Positions 8,285-17,447 are shown, counted from the first letter of the stretch. The stretch is DNA of 64,000 bases from Methylomicrobium agile (GCF_000733855.1 NZ_JPOJ01000001.1:1550001-1614000), one strand, 5' to 3'. Numbers and translations: made by a program. Notes: generated from the sequence alone by a model not told the origin.

Positions 8285-10065
8285 GGGTTTTCGAGGTGGC
8301 CTGTTTGTTTACCGGATAGGGATGAAAGGTATTGGTTTTGTAGGGCCAGTTCGGCCACGGCTTGCGCCAACAGCAGAGTTTGTTGACGCCCCCCGTGCAA
8401 CCAGCGCAGCGTGACTTGGCCGTCTTGCATCTCCCGTTGGCCGACCACGATCAACAGCGGTACTTTAGCCACACTGTGTTCGCGGATCTTGTAGCCGATT
8501 TTTTCGTTGCGTAAATCGCTTTCCACCGTCAAACCGGCGTGGCTTAAGCGGTCGGCGACGGCCAGCGCATAGGCTTCGGTTGGTTCGCTGATGGGCGCAA
8601 CCACAATTTGCAGCGGCACCAGCCAGAACGGCAGCCAGCCGGCGTAATGCTCCAGCAAAATGCCGGTAAAGCGCTCCAGCGAACCGAACAAGGCCCGATG
8701 CAGCATCACCGGGGTTTGCTTGTTGCCGTCGGCGTCGATATAGCTGGCTCCCAAGCGGCCCGGCAGATTCAAATCGACTTGCAAGGTACCGCATTGCCAA
8801 TCGCGCCCCACCGCATCGCGCAGTACGAATTCCAGTTTCGGCCCGTAAAATGCGCCCTCGCCGGGGTTATGCGTGTACGGTAGACCGCTGGCTTGCATGG
8901 CTTGAATCAAGGCCTGTTCGGCCTGATCCCAAACCGCGTCGCTGCCGACCCGCTGTAGCGGGCGGTCGGAGAATTTGATGCGAATGTCATGAAAACCGAA
9001 GTCGCGATAGATGCTTAAAATCAGCTCGCAGATGGCCAGGCTTTCCTGGGTAATCTGCTGCTCGCTGCAAAAGACATGGGCGTCGTCCTGGGTGAAGGAA
9101 CGCACCCGCATCAAGCCGTGCAAGGCGCCGGAAGGTTCATAACGATGCACCTTGCCGAACTCCGCCAACCGTAGCGGCAATTGCCGATAACTACGCAACC
9201 CCTGTTTGAATACCTGTACGCCGCCGGGACAGTTCATCGGCTTGAGCGCGAAAACCCGCTCATCCGGGGTTCGGGTGGTAAACATGTGTTCACCGAATTT
9301 TTCCCAATGGCCGGAGGCCTGCCACAGGCCAATGTCCATCACATCCGGGGTGTTGATTTCCTGATAGCCTGCCGCCGTTTGCCGTTGCCGCAAGTAATCG
9401 ATCAAGCGCTGGAACAAACGCCAACCTTTGGGATGCCAAAATACCGAGCCGGGCGCCTGCTCCTGGAAATGAAACAAATCCATGTCCCGCCCCAGACGGC
9501 GATGATCGCGCAGTTCCGCTTCCTCCAGTTGTTTGAGATGGCTATCCAGCTCGGTTTGCGTCGGCCACACCGTACCGTAGATACGTTGCAGCATGGGCTG
9601 GCAGTGGTCGCCGCGCCAATAGGCGCCTGCCAGCTTGAGCAATTTGAAGGCGAGTCCGATTTGCCCGGTATCCTCGCCGTGCGGGCCACGACAGAGGTCG
9701 GTGAATTCGCCTTGCCGATAGACGCTGATGGTTTCGCCTTCCGGGATCGTGGCCAGCAACGCTTGTTTAAAGCGTTCGCCTGCCGCGGCGAAAAAAGCAT
9801 CGGCTTGGGCACGGCTCCATGCTTCCCGCCGAATGGGTTCGCGGCGGCCAACGATCTCGCGCATGCGCTGTTCGATCGCCGGCAGTTCGTCGGCCGTCAA
9901 CGGCCGCGGAAACGCAAAATCATAATAAAAGCCCTGTTCGATGGCCGGGCCGATGGCGACTTGCGCGGCCGGATACAATTCCTTGACGGCTTGCGCCAAC
10001 AGGTGGGCGCAGTCGTGGCGTAAGGTTTCCAGGTCGGTTTCGATGGCGGATTGATTGGCTTGCAT
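8281..10065 (-). CDS. thrS: Threonyl-tRNA synthetase paralogue lacking the TGS domain (ThrS2)
   Basis: The 594-residue class II synthetase begins directly with the editing domain (HDCAHLL and later CRGPH). It lacks the roughly 60-residue N-terminal TGS domain of E. coli ThrRS (642 aa). The catalytic core is complete: the three Zn ligands of ThrRS are recognisable in MNCPGG (Cys), DDAHVFC (His) and MLHRALFGSLERF (His). The anticodon-binding domain follows. ThrRS is zinc-dependent, and second thrS copies are known from Zur-type clusters. The gene lies 8 nt after fhcA and overlaps queD by 4 nt. A housekeeping thrS outside the window is expected but cannot be checked here. Confidence 0.9.
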   Translation of the reverse strand: MQANQSAIETDLETLRHDCAHLLAQAVKELYPAAQVAIGPAIEQGFYYDFAFPRPLTADELPAIEQRMREIVGRREPIRREAWSRAQADAFFAAAGERFKQALLATIPEGETISVYRQGEFTDLCRGPHGEDTGQIGLAFKLLKLAGAYWRGDHCQPMLQRIYGTVWPTQTELDSHLKQLEEAELRDHRRLGRDMDLFHFQEQAPGSVFWHPKGWRLFQRLIDYLRQRQTAAGYQEINTPDVMDIGLWQASGHWEKFGEHMFTTRTPDERVFALKPMNCPGGVQVFKQGLRSYRQLPLRLAEFGKVHRYEPSGALHGLMRVRSFTQDDAHVFCSEQQITQESLAICELILSIYRDFGFHDIRIKFSDRPLQRVGSDAVWDQAEQALIQAMQASGLPYTHNPGEGAFYGPKLEFVLRDAVGRDWQCGTLQVDLNLPGRLGASYIDADGNKQTPVMLHRALFGSLERFTGILLEHYAGWLPFWLVPLQIVVAPISEPTEAYALAVADRLSHAGLTVESDLRNEKIGYKIREHSVAKVPLLIVVGQREMQDGQVTLRWLHGGRQQTLLLAQAVAELALQNQYLSSLSGKQTGHLENP

Positions 10066-10073
10066 GGCGAAAA

Positions 10074-11750
10074 TTAAAGCGCTGCGATGTGACGAAAACG
10101 CGGCTGTTTGAGGCCATCGAAATCGGCGTCGTTGACCCCGTATTGGCTGAGTTTCAAACTGTAAAAAAGGTCGAAATGCTGCTTGACGGTGCGGGTGATG
10201 CCGGCGTCGTAAACCGGGGTGACGGTTTGCGCCAAGCCGGCTGGGCGCTCGATCACGACGCCGTCCTGCACCACCAGCCGGCCGTTTTTGAACAGCAACG
10301 CGACGTCGGCAAACATGGCCCGGTAATCGATACGAGTGCCGGCGCTTTGGCCGGATCGCTTACGCGGATCGTAAACGGCGATGTCGGCCACGGCGCCGGG
10401 AGCGAGATGGCCACGGTCGTCGAGGCCCAGCAGTTTGGCGGCAGAGGAACGGGTCATCGTGGCAATTTCATCTAAAGTCAATTCGCGTTTCAGACCCGGC
10501 AATAGGGTGAGCGCCAACGCTTCCTGATTTAGCCGCGCCATGCATTCCTGCCGATAGTCGGCGTCCATCAGCAGCCGCAGCAGTTCCGGGTAGGCCGTGA
10601 ATGGTGCGCCATTGGGGTGATCGGTGGTGAAAAACAGTCGTTCCGGTGCTTCGGCCAGCAAAAACAGTTCCAAACCAATTGCCCATTGCAGCGTGTTGAC
10701 GAAGCTGGCCTCGCGGTAGCGGTACGGCACCACGCCGCCCGAGCCTTCGGTTTCGGCGTCCCAGATCACGTATTTACCGGGGCTGGCATCGCTGTGGCGG
10801 CTGTATTGGGCGATCACGTCGCCGGAGATGGTGACGGTCTGGCCGAACAAGACCTGGCCGACGTCCATGGTGATGTTGGGATGGCGGTTGAAGGCTTCCA
10901 GCAGCTTGGCCGCCGCCGAGGAAAAACCTTTGGCGCCTTCGCTGCCATAGGCGTAAAACTGCACGTGGGCCAGATGCATCGGCAGGCCTTGCGCGGCGTC
11001 CATCGTCGCGACGAGGGTCTCGACATTGCCCGGAATGCCGAGATTGTTGCAATGCACGTGCACCGGATGCGGCACGCCGAGCTGATAAACGGCGGTTTGC
11101 AAGGTTTGCAGGATTTGCCGGGAACTGAGGCCGTAATCCGGCACCACGTCGTCCAGGCCGAATTGGCGGGCATTCGACTTGAAAGCATTGGCACCGCCGG
11201 CATTGATGACTTTCAAACCCAGGGCACGCGTGGCGTTCAGGGTCCAGGCCACGTAATCGTTGACTTGGTTTTGGCCGGCCTTCGCCCGCATCAATCTCAA
11301 CAACAAATCGTCGTTGCCCAGAATCGCCAGCGCGGCGGTGTCGATGATCGGGATGTCGGCCATTTGCAGATGCACGTCCAGCGCGTTGACCGGCAGCATC
11401 GCCGGCTCGACCACGGTGGTATAGCCCATGCGCGCATAGCGGTAGCCGGTGTCGGTTGTCGACCATTTGGCTGTGGTAAACGACTGATTTAAACGCCGGG
11501 CCATATGGTTGCGGTGCTGCTCGGGCAATAACAACCGGGCGGTGTTGACGTTGCCGCCGGCGATGTGGCTGTGGATGTCGATGCCGCCGGCCATCACGAT
11601 CAGGCCGGTCAAGTCGTACACTGCGTCGAAACGGGCTGCCGGGCCGGGATCGGCGACGATGATACCGTCTTGAATGAACAGGTCGTGCGTTTCGCCATGT
11701 AAATTTTGGGTCGGATCGTAAATGGAACCGTTATGCAGTTTGATGCGCAT
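10074..11750 (-). CDS. fhcA: Formylmethanofuran dehydrogenase subunit A homologue (FhcA/FwdA, amidohydrolase)
   Basis: The 558-residue amidohydrolase-superfamily protein matches FhcA of methylotrophs and FwdA of methanogens rather than dihydroorotase. Diagnostic segments are GGIDIHSHIAGGNVNTARLL, YARMGYTTVVEPA, GNDDLLLRL, VINAGGANAF, HVHCNNLGIPGN and FFTTDHPNGAPF. Candidate ligands of the FwdA-type binuclear metal centre are present: H60, H62, K180 (carboxylated Lys position), H233, H262 and D377. In methylotrophs the Fhc complex releases formate from formyl-H4MPT via a methanofuran analogue. Partner genes fhcB, fhcC and fhcD are absent from this window. The gene sits between DUF1826 (24 nt) and thrS (8 nt) in a Zur-type operon, the slot where other bacteria carry a PyrC paralogue. 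Function as a zinc-starvation copy is inferred. Confidence 0.88.
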   Translation of the reverse strand: MRIKLHNGSIYDPTQNLHGETHDLFIQDGIIVADPGPAARFDAVYDLTGLIVMAGGIDIHSHIAGGNVNTARLLLPEQHRNHMARRLNQSFTTAKWSTTDTGYRYARMGYTTVVEPAMLPVNALDVHLQMADIPIIDTAALAILGNDDLLLRLMRAKAGQNQVNDYVAWTLNATRALGLKVINAGGANAFKSNARQFGLDDVVPDYGLSSRQILQTLQTAVYQLGVPHPVHVHCNNLGIPGNVETLVATMDAAQGLPMHLAHVQFYAYGSEGAKGFSSAAAKLLEAFNRHPNITMDVGQVLFGQTVTISGDVIAQYSRHSDASPGKYVIWDAETEGSGGVVPYRYREASFVNTLQWAIGLELFLLAEAPERLFFTTDHPNGAPFTAYPELLRLLMDADYRQECMARLNQEALALTLLPGLKRELTLDEIATMTRSSAAKLLGLDDRGHLAPGAVADIAVYDPRKRSGQSAGTRIDYRAMFADVALLFKNGRLVVQDGVVIERPAGLAQTVTPVYDAGITRTVKQHFDLFYSLKLSQYGVNDADFDGLKQPRFRHIAAL

Positions 11751-11774
11751 GAGATCGTAGATTATGGAATCGGC

Positions 11775-12491
11775 TTACAACATATCCAAGGTCAGCAGCA
11801 ACCGGCGCGGTTGCGCGTCAGCCGGCATCGGCGAGCGGTGCGCCAAGCCGCGGCCCTCATTGCCCTCCCAATGTTCGCCTTTCATCAAGCCCACCGCAAA
11901 GACCGGCATTTGCTTAATCGCGGCCGGATCGGTCATCAGGCCGGATTGGGCGTCGGGTTGACCGCCACTGCCCATGCCCAGCTTGGAACGGTCCAGCGCA
12001 TTTTCGGGCAGCCATTCGGTGCCGCTGCCGCCGTAGCTGCAAATCATCCTGGCGGCGACCGAATCGACATGAAAACGCGGGCACATCGCCTTGTCCAGCG
12101 TGCGCAGCCGCAAACCGGCTTCGCGCCGGCCGAACAATTCGCAGAAAGCGCCGGCCAATAACGCAATATCGGCTGTCCAGGATTGGTAACCGGGAATTCC
12201 TGCGGCCTCCGGCCAGATCAGGGAAAAATCGAAACACCGGGGATCGACCGGCCGGCTGGTTTCGAGACGGATGTTAGCGTCGAGCGCAGTATGGGCGAAA
12301 ACTTCGATGTCTTCCGGCAACGGTCGTCGGATCAAGCACAGATTGACGTCATCCTCATAGATACGCGCCAAATCGGCCATGCAATCGGACACGACAGTCT
12401 TGGGCGTCGGCCGGCGTTTGACGGGATGATACGGGCCATTCAGCAAGTGCGGCGATAGGTCGGGTTGCGCAAAGGGCACACGGGCAAACAT
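11775..12491 (-). CDS. DUF1826 domain protein, possible Fe(II)/2OG-type oxygenase fold
   Basis: The 238-residue cytoplasmic protein of the DUF1826 family is typically found beside COG0523 genes in zinc regulons. No biochemical function is established to my knowledge. It contains CPRFHVDSV (H141-x-D143) and, about 75 residues on, GRGLAHRSP (H218) followed by Arg229/Arg230. That order (HxD…H…R) is the metal and co-substrate layout of 2-oxoglutarate/Fe(II) oxygenases; the match is my inference. The gene follows the ZIP transporter by 10 nt and precedes fhcA by 24 nt. Confidence 0.75.
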   Translation of the reverse strand: MFARVPFAQPDLSPHLLNGPYHPVKRRPTPKTVVSDCMADLARIYEDDVNLCLIRRPLPEDIEVFAHTALDANIRLETSRPVDPRCFDFSLIWPEAAGIPGYQSWTADIALLAGAFCELFGRREAGLRLRTLDKAMCPRFHVDSVAARMICSYGGSGTEWLPENALDRSKLGMGSGGQPDAQSGLMTDPAAIKQMPVFAVGLMKGEHWEGNEGRGLAHRSPMPADAQPRRLLLTLDML

Positions 12492-12501
12492 GGTGGACTC
12501 C

Positions 12502-13275
12502 TTAAGGGCTTAACAGGGTGTGTTCGAATGAAACGATCGCTTGCATAAAACCGATGCCAAGGGCGAATGCAGCGCTCTGGCCACCCAGGTGGCGAAAGCT
12601 GGAACGCTCGTGCAGAACAGGGATCAGGTCGGACGCGGCGATATAGATAAAACCGCCGGCGGCAATCGGCAGCAGCACGATCAGCGAGGATTCCGCGGCC
12701 TGACTGAGCAGCAACGTGAACAGCGCGCCGGGCAGGACGCTCAGCGAGCAATAAAAGTTGTACAGCACCGCTTGCCGGGGCCGGTAACCGCCGCGCAGCA
12801 ACGCGCCGACGTCTCCGAGTTCCTGCGGCACTTCGTGCGCGATGATCGCCACAGTCGTCGTCAGGCCGACCAGGGGATCGGCCAGAAAGCTGCCGGCAAT
12901 CAGGATGCCGTCGACGAAGTTATGGATCGCGTCGCCGATCAAATTCATTTTCGCCAAGGGTAGAATCTCGCTGCTGCTTGGCTGGGTATCGACGTTGTGG
13001 TCGTGGCGCCAGCGCACCAGTTTTTCCAGTACGAAAAAGCCGAATACGCCAACCAACACGGTCAGACACACGTTGCTGACCGAGCCGCGGCGCGCGACGG
13101 CGTCCGGGATCACATGGATGAAGGCGTCACCGAGCAGAACACCGACCGCCAATGCCACCAGAAACGGCACCATGCGCTTCAAAGTGTCAGGGGGCAGCCA
13201 CAGTGCGAAGGCGCTGGACAGCGAACATAAGCTCACGGCCAGGCAGGCGGCGATCGTCGGCAAGGCGACATTCAT
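12502..13275 (-). CDS. ZIP family metal transporter (zinc uptake)
   Basis: The 257-residue membrane protein has about eight hydrophobic segments. It has the ZIP metal-site motifs HNFVDG (H118, D122) and HEVPQELGD (H147, E148, E152) in adjacent helices, with a variable His-containing loop (RWRHDHN) before them. ZIP proteins import Zn2+ (or other divalent metals) across the inner membrane. Placement between a ZigA-type GTPase and DUF1826 under a Zur box indicates high-affinity zinc import under starvation. The start overlaps the small membrane protein's stop by 4 nt. Confidence 0.9.
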   Translation of the reverse strand: MNVALPTIAACLAVSLCSLSSAFALWLPPDTLKRMVPFLVALAVGVLLGDAFIHVIPDAVARRGSVSNVCLTVLVGVFGFFVLEKLVRWRHDHNVDTQPSSSEILPLAKMNLIGDAIHNFVDGILIAGSFLADPLVGLTTTVAIIAHEVPQELGDVGALLRGGYRPRQAVLYNFYCSLSVLPGALFTLLLSQAAESSLIVLLPIAAGGFIYIAASDLIPVLHERSSFRHLGGQSAAFALGIGFMQAIVSFEHTLLSP

Positions 13276-13517
13276 ATCCGTTGTGTCTCTTGTGTTTGGA
13301 GGGAACGGTAGGCGTGGTGCGAGCTGTAGATGAAATTGGCCAGCCGCTTCGGCAACACATAGGAGACGAGGTGGACCAGCATCAAGCCCAGCACGGCCGC
13401 AAATAAGAAGGACAGCGCGCGCTTGTGGGTTTTGTCGTCCAGCAACGGGATGACGATACCCAGGATAATCAGCACTTCGCCGCCAATCAGGTGCAGATAG
13501 GTATCGACGTCAACCAT
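13272..13517 (-). CDS. Small two-helix membrane protein of the zinc operon, unknown function
   Basis: The 81-residue product has two strongly hydrophobic segments ([15 protein letters not shown] and [21 protein letters not shown]), a short charged loop DDKTHKR between them and a polar C-terminus with two His (SSHHAY). The ATG at 13517 is preferred; an upstream start at 13541 would deepen the overlap with zigA. It overlaps zigA by 8 nt and the ZIP gene by 4 nt, so it is tightly coupled to both. I do not recognise the family. Its position suggests an accessory role in zinc import. Confidence 0.6.
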   Translation of the reverse strand: MVDVDTYLHLIGGEVLIILGIVIPLLDDKTHKRALSFLFAAVLGLMLVHLVSYVLPKRLANFIYSSHHAYRSLQTQETQRI

Positions 13518-14733
13518 TGCCGAACCATTGCGGAAAATCATCCCGATAGCCGCGCCAAACGGCCGGGCCGGCCGCTAGTTCAGCATCGGTCAGCAGGCAA
13601 ACATCCAGTTCGCGGCGAACTTGATCGGCATCGACGTTCTGGCCGATAAATACCAGCTCCTGCCGGCAATCGCCATAGGGTTCCAGCCACTGCGCGCGAA
13701 TATCCGCCAAATACGCCTCGGGCCATTCCTCCTTCGGCACCGACGCCCACCAACGTCCGGCCAAACCGTGGTGCATGATGCCGCCGGCCTGCGACCAGTT
13801 GCCGGCATGTTCCGGGCGTGAGGCCAGCCAGAAAAACCCTTTGGAGCGCAGCAGTGTACCGTTGTCCCATTCGCCTTCGTGCAGGAGCCGGTAAAAACGT
13901 TCCGGATGAAACGGCCGGCGCGCGCTGTAAACGAAACTGCCGATGCCGTACTCCTCGGTCTCCGGCGTATGTTCGCCGCGCAATTCCTTCAGCCAGCCCG
14001 GTGCTTGCTCGGCTTTTTCGAAATCGAACAAGCCAGTGCTCAGGACCTTTGCCAAGTCGACTTGGCCCATCACCATCGGGATGATGTCTGTCTCCGGATT
14101 CAGGCTGCGTAAGATCGCCTTCAGATTGGCGAGTTCGTCCATGCTGACCAGGTCGATCTTGGAAATTAAAATGACATTGGCGAATTCGATCTGGTCGACC
14201 AGCAGGTCGGCGATGTTCCGCTCGTCCTCCTCCCCCCCCAATGCCTCGCCCGCTTCCTTCAGACTCAAGGCTTCCTGATAATTGTGCAGGAAATTGACCG
14301 CATCGACCACGGTAACGAGAGTATCCAATCGAGCTACGTCGGACAGGCTGACCCCGTGCTCGTCGCGGAAAGTAAAGGTTTCGGCGATCGGCAGCGGTTC
14401 GGCAATGCCGGTGGATTCGATGACCAGATAATCGAAGCGGCCTTCCCTGGCCAGATTGCCGACCTCGGCCAGCAAGTCCTCGCGCAGGGTGCAGCAGATA
14501 CACCCGTTGCTCATTTCGACCAGTTTTTCCTGGCCGCGATTCAGTTGCACCTCGTTTTTGACCAGCGCGGCGTCGATATTGACTTCGCTCATGTCGTTGA
14601 CGATCACCGCCACCCGGCGGTTCTCCCGGTTGCCGAGGATGTGGTTCAGCAAAGTAGTCTTGCCCGCGCCCAGGAAACCGGACAGCACCGTCACGGGGAG
14701 TTTGTCGGTATGCGTGTGATTCGAGTCGATCAT
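13510..14733 (-). CDS. zigA: ZigA-type zinc metallochaperone GTPase (COG0523)
   Basis: The 407-residue GTPase is longer than YjiA and has the ZigA layout: P-loop [15 protein letters not shown], switch-region [15 protein letters not shown] metal motif, [17 protein letters not shown], and a long CobW_C domain with RRPFHPERF and the [12 protein letters not shown] His pair. ZigA proteins are induced by zinc starvation and bind zinc and GTP. In Acinetobacter one is linked to histidine use and zinc recycling. It is the first gene of the island's long operon. A Zur box ends only 4 nt before the ATG and no Shine–Dalgarno is visible, implying a very short or absent leader. Confidence 0.9.
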   Translation of the reverse strand: MIDSNHTHTDKLPVTVLSGFLGAGKTTLLNHILGNRENRRVAVIVNDMSEVNIDAALVKNEVQLNRGQEKLVEMSNGCICCTLREDLLAEVGNLAREGRFDYLVIESTGIAEPLPIAETFTFRDEHGVSLSDVARLDTLVTVVDAVNFLHNYQEALSLKEAGEALGGEEDERNIADLLVDQIEFANVILISKIDLVSMDELANLKAILRSLNPETDIIPMVMGQVDLAKVLSTGLFDFEKAEQAPGWLKELRGEHTPETEEYGIGSFVYSARRPFHPERFYRLLHEGEWDNGTLLRSKGFFWLASRPEHAGNWSQAGGIMHHGLAGRWWASVPKEEWPEAYLADIRAQWLEPYGDCRQELVFIGQNVDADQVRRELDVCLLTDAELAAGPAVWRGYRDDFPQWFGNG

Positions 14734-14737
14734 TGTA

Positions 14738-14754
14738 ATGTTATATTATAACAA
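14738..14754. promoter_or_regulatory. Zur box overlapping the zigA operon promoter
   Basis: ATGTTATA-T-TATAACAA is a near-perfect palindrome (one mismatch in eight pairs), fitting the gammaproteobacterial Zur consensus ATGTTATA-N-TATAACAT. On the minus strand a TATAAT –10 element lies inside it, so Zur-Zn binding would block RNA polymerase. It is 4 nt upstream of the zigA ATG. Confidence 0.85.
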
Positions 14755-14809
14755 TTGTACATTCAAAAAAAGGCGCGGTTCGAGGCGCGCCCGGTCGAAA
14801 TGATGCCGA

Positions 14810-16855
14810 TCAATAACTCAAACGGAATCCGATCTCCGCGCCCCGTCCCGCTTCCGGCGCGAAATTGCGCAGGTACGAGGTCGAATTGCGGATGTTCTGA
14901 TCGAGCAGGTTGCTGCCTTTCGCAAACAGCAGCAGCTTGGCGTCCTTGTAAGCCTTCAGTTGATAGTTGACTCCGACGTTGAGCAGGAAATAGCCGGCGG
15001 TGGACGTTTCGAAGTCGCCGGCATGCGGCTGGTCGTCCGCGCGCGTGAAGCGCAAATAACTGGCCAGCTTTTCCCGGTTGTAGTCCAACTGCAGTCCGTA
15101 ACGCAACGGCGGCATGCGCGGCACGTCGCCGCCGTTCACGAATTCGCCGCGCGTGTAATCGCTGAACAAGGTCAACTCCACTAGACCGTTGCGGTTTTCC
15201 ATCAGCGGGAAAATCAGTTTCGCTTCGTAGCCTTTGAAGATGGCGTCAGATTGGTTGCTGAGCACCATCGGTTTGCAATCCACGGCACAAGGGTTGCCGT
15301 CTTCGTCGACGAATTCGCCTGTGCGGGCTTGATAAATGTAATCGCTGGCCCAGTTGTGGAATAAATCCAGTTCCGCTCGCATCCAGTCATTTCGGAAACG
15401 GTAGCCCAAGTCCAGGTTGTAGGATGTCTCCTCTTTCAGGCTTAAACTGCCTCGCTCGTAGCTGCGGGTAGCATCGTGGTATCCGTCGGACAACAATTCC
15501 TGCACGTTGGGCGCGCGCGACGAACGCGTAATCGCCAGATTCAGGCTGTTGCGTTTATCGATTTTCCACAGCGCCGAAGCCGAGGCGCTGACCGGCGTAT
15601 AGCTCAGACTGTCATGACCGTCAGGACGGACGTCGGTTTGCTCGACTCGCACGCCGAACTGGTAAGTCAACGGGCCTGCCTCAAACGTTTCGACACCGAA
15701 TACACCATAACTGCTGATGTCCGAGCGCGGCACGATACTTTCGCCAGTCAGTTTTTCCGTAGCATGGAAATCACTGGACTGCGCTTGAAATCCAACCGTA
15801 CCGCGCAAGGGTCCAATGTCGTTATGGTCCAGCTCCAGGCGGCCTTCGTAGGTCTTGTTGGTGAAAAACGCCCCCGGCTCGCCGTTGGCGATTTCGGTAT
15901 GCTGGTAATCGGTATAACCCAAGCGGCTACGCACGCTTTTAACGAACGGCAACGGGTTGGCCAACTCGCTTTTGAAGTCGTATTTGTTCTGGCGCATTGC
16001 GATCCGCACGGTCTCTTCGCCGGTGCCGTCCGGCGCGATGCCGTAGTTGTTATTGATATTGTTGATCGAGGCGCCGGCAAAGCCGTTGTCGCCAATCCAC
16101 GACAAACCGGCGGAACCGCTAATGGCTTCGGCGCCGGTGTTATTCAAATAGCCTTTCGGATTGTCGACTACATCCAGCGATGGATCGGTAATTGCCACTT
16201 TGGCGGTATCGATGCCGCTGCCGCCAATGTCCAGATTGTTGCGGTGGCGGTAGAAGCCGTCCACATGGTAGGCAAGATGATCTTTGCTGCCTTCGACTTT
16301 CATCACCGTGCTGGTTTCGTCGCTGGTCGAGTCGAAGCGTTGTTCCAAGGCTGCATTCAGGGCTTTGTCGAAGGCTCGGCCCGGAATCCGATTGTCGATC
16401 ACGTTGACCACACCGCCGATCGCGCCGCTGCCGTACAATAGCGTGGCCGGCCCGCGCAACACTTCGATCCGTTCGGCCAGCAACGGTTCGACGCTGGTGG
16501 CGTGGTCGGGGCTGATCGCGGATGCATCGTTGCTGCCGATGCCGTTATTCAAGACTCGCACCCTGGGACCGGCTTGGCCGCGAATCACCGGCGTGCCGAC
16601 GCCCGGCCCGAACGACTGGCTGGTGATGCCCAATTCGTTTTTCAGCGTTTCGCCGATGCTGTGGCCGGTCTTCATGCGCAATTCTTCGTCGCTCAAGACG
16701 GTAACCGGCATTGCGCTGTCGGAGAGTTTCAACTGCAGCGGCGAGGTAACAATGATCGGATCCAGTTCAACGGCCGGTTGCTGTTCCGCTTGCACGGGCA
16801 AAGCAAGACTGCCGGATGCGGCAAGTAAAATTAGTAGCTTATGTTTCGGCATCAT
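14810..16855 (-). CDS. TonB-dependent outer-membrane receptor, ZnuD-like
   Basis: The start at 16855 (or the next ATG, 16852) gives a 681-residue precursor with signal peptide (KLLILLAASGSLALPVQA) and a TonB box-like ELDPIIVTSP. A plug domain follows (GIGSNDASAISPDHATSVEPLL, then RIEVLRGPATLLYGSGAIGGVVNV), then a beta-barrel ending in an aromatic-Tyr C-terminus. The upstream extension to 16939 overlaps the Zur box and is unlikely to be translated. Plug and context fit ZnuD-type zinc receptors. Periplasmic delivery to the ZIP importer downstream is inferred. A haem or other metallophore receptor is the alternative. Confidence 0.88.
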   Translation of the reverse strand: MMPKHKLLILLAASGSLALPVQAEQQPAVELDPIIVTSPLQLKLSDSAMPVTVLSDEELRMKTGHSIGETLKNELGITSQSFGPGVGTPVIRGQAGPRVRVLNNGIGSNDASAISPDHATSVEPLLAERIEVLRGPATLLYGSGAIGGVVNVIDNRIPGRAFDKALNAALEQRFDSTSDETSTVMKVEGSKDHLAYHVDGFYRHRNNLDIGGSGIDTAKVAITDPSLDVVDNPKGYLNNTGAEAISGSAGLSWIGDNGFAGASINNINNNYGIAPDGTGEETVRIAMRQNKYDFKSELANPLPFVKSVRSRLGYTDYQHTEIANGEPGAFFTNKTYEGRLELDHNDIGPLRGTVGFQAQSSDFHATEKLTGESIVPRSDISSYGVFGVETFEAGPLTYQFGVRVEQTDVRPDGHDSLSYTPVSASASALWKIDKRNSLNLAITRSSRAPNVQELLSDGYHDATRSYERGSLSLKEETSYNLDLGYRFRNDWMRAELDLFHNWASDYIYQARTGEFVDEDGNPCAVDCKPMVLSNQSDAIFKGYEAKLIFPLMENRNGLVELTLFSDYTRGEFVNGGDVPRMPPLRYGLQLDYNREKLASYLRFTRADDQPHAGDFETSTAGYFLLNVGVNYQLKAYKDAKLLLFAKGSNLLDQNIRNSTSYLRNFAPEAGRGAEIGFRLSY

Positions 16856-16865
16856 ATTTAATATG

Positions 16866-16884
16866 AATGTTATATCATTACATT
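16866..16884. promoter_or_regulatory. Zur box upstream of the TonB receptor
   Basis: AATGTTATATCATTACATT matches the Zur consensus with an imperfect second half-site. It ends 10 nt before the receptor's ATG, again leaving almost no leader. Confidence 0.75.
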
Positions 16885-16911
16885 TTTCAAACGAAAAAAT
16901 GAGGAGCAGAA

Positions 16912-17424
16912 TTAGCGAACGGAGGCGCATTTGACGCAAAGACCGTGAATTTCAACCGCCTGATATTGGTGCACGAAGCCCGCTTGCCGCAACTCTTGGA
17001 CGATCGCATCCATCACGCGCTCCGCGGTTCTTTCTTCAACTTCGTGGCATTGCGTGCAGGTCAACAGCAATTGCTCGTGCTTGCGATCGGCATGGCTGCA
17101 GCCGATATAAGCATTCAAACTTTCCACTTTATGGATCAAGCCTTGTTCCAGCAAAAAATCCAAGGCGCGGTAAACGGTGGTAGGCTTGGCGCTACTCGAA
17201 TTCAGCTTTACTTTATCCAGCAAATCATAGGCTTTTACGGCGCGATGACTTTCCCATATCAGCTCCAGTATTTGCTTTCGAATTTCCGTAAAACGGACTC
17301 CTCGCTGCTGGCAAAGCAGCGAGGCCGTCCGAATGGCGGATTGACGACAATCATGATGATCATGATTGGGTAAACGTTGCATCGAAGAGAGTGCCGAAGT
17401 AGAGAGAGTATTTACAGTTGTCAT
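16912..17424 (-). CDS. zur: Fur-family zinc uptake regulator Zur
   Basis: The 170-residue Fur superfamily repressor has a winged-helix N-domain (RFTEIRKQILELIWES, then KPTTVYRALDFLLEQGLIHKV) and a C-terminal dimerisation domain with two CxxC pairs, CTQC and CVKC, for the structural zinc. Sensory ligands are suggested by SHADRKHEQ and HQYQAVEIHG. An unusual His-rich segment (NHDHHD) precedes the DNA-binding domain. The start at 17424 gives a normal length; 17442 is an alternative. It lies 57 bp upstream of the receptor. A perfect Zur box sits before its own start, indicating autoregulation. Context makes Zur far more likely than Fur. Confidence 0.92.
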   Translation of the reverse strand: MTTVNTLSTSALSSMQRLPNHDHHDCRQSAIRTASLLCQQRGVRFTEIRKQILELIWESHRAVKAYDLLDKVKLNSSSAKPTTVYRALDFLLEQGLIHKVESLNAYIGCSHADRKHEQLLLTCTQCHEVEERTAERVMDAIVQELRQAGFVHQYQAVEIHGLCVKCASVR

Positions 17425-17447
17425 GATGATCGATAATGCCATGAATT

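Noticed and set aside
10074-11750. Dihydroorotase paralogue (PyrC2), which is usual in Zur clusters
   Set aside because: Sequence blocks such as AGGNVNTARLL, HVHCNNLGIPGN and TTDHPNGAPF and the 558-residue length identify FhcA/FwdA, not dihydroorotase.
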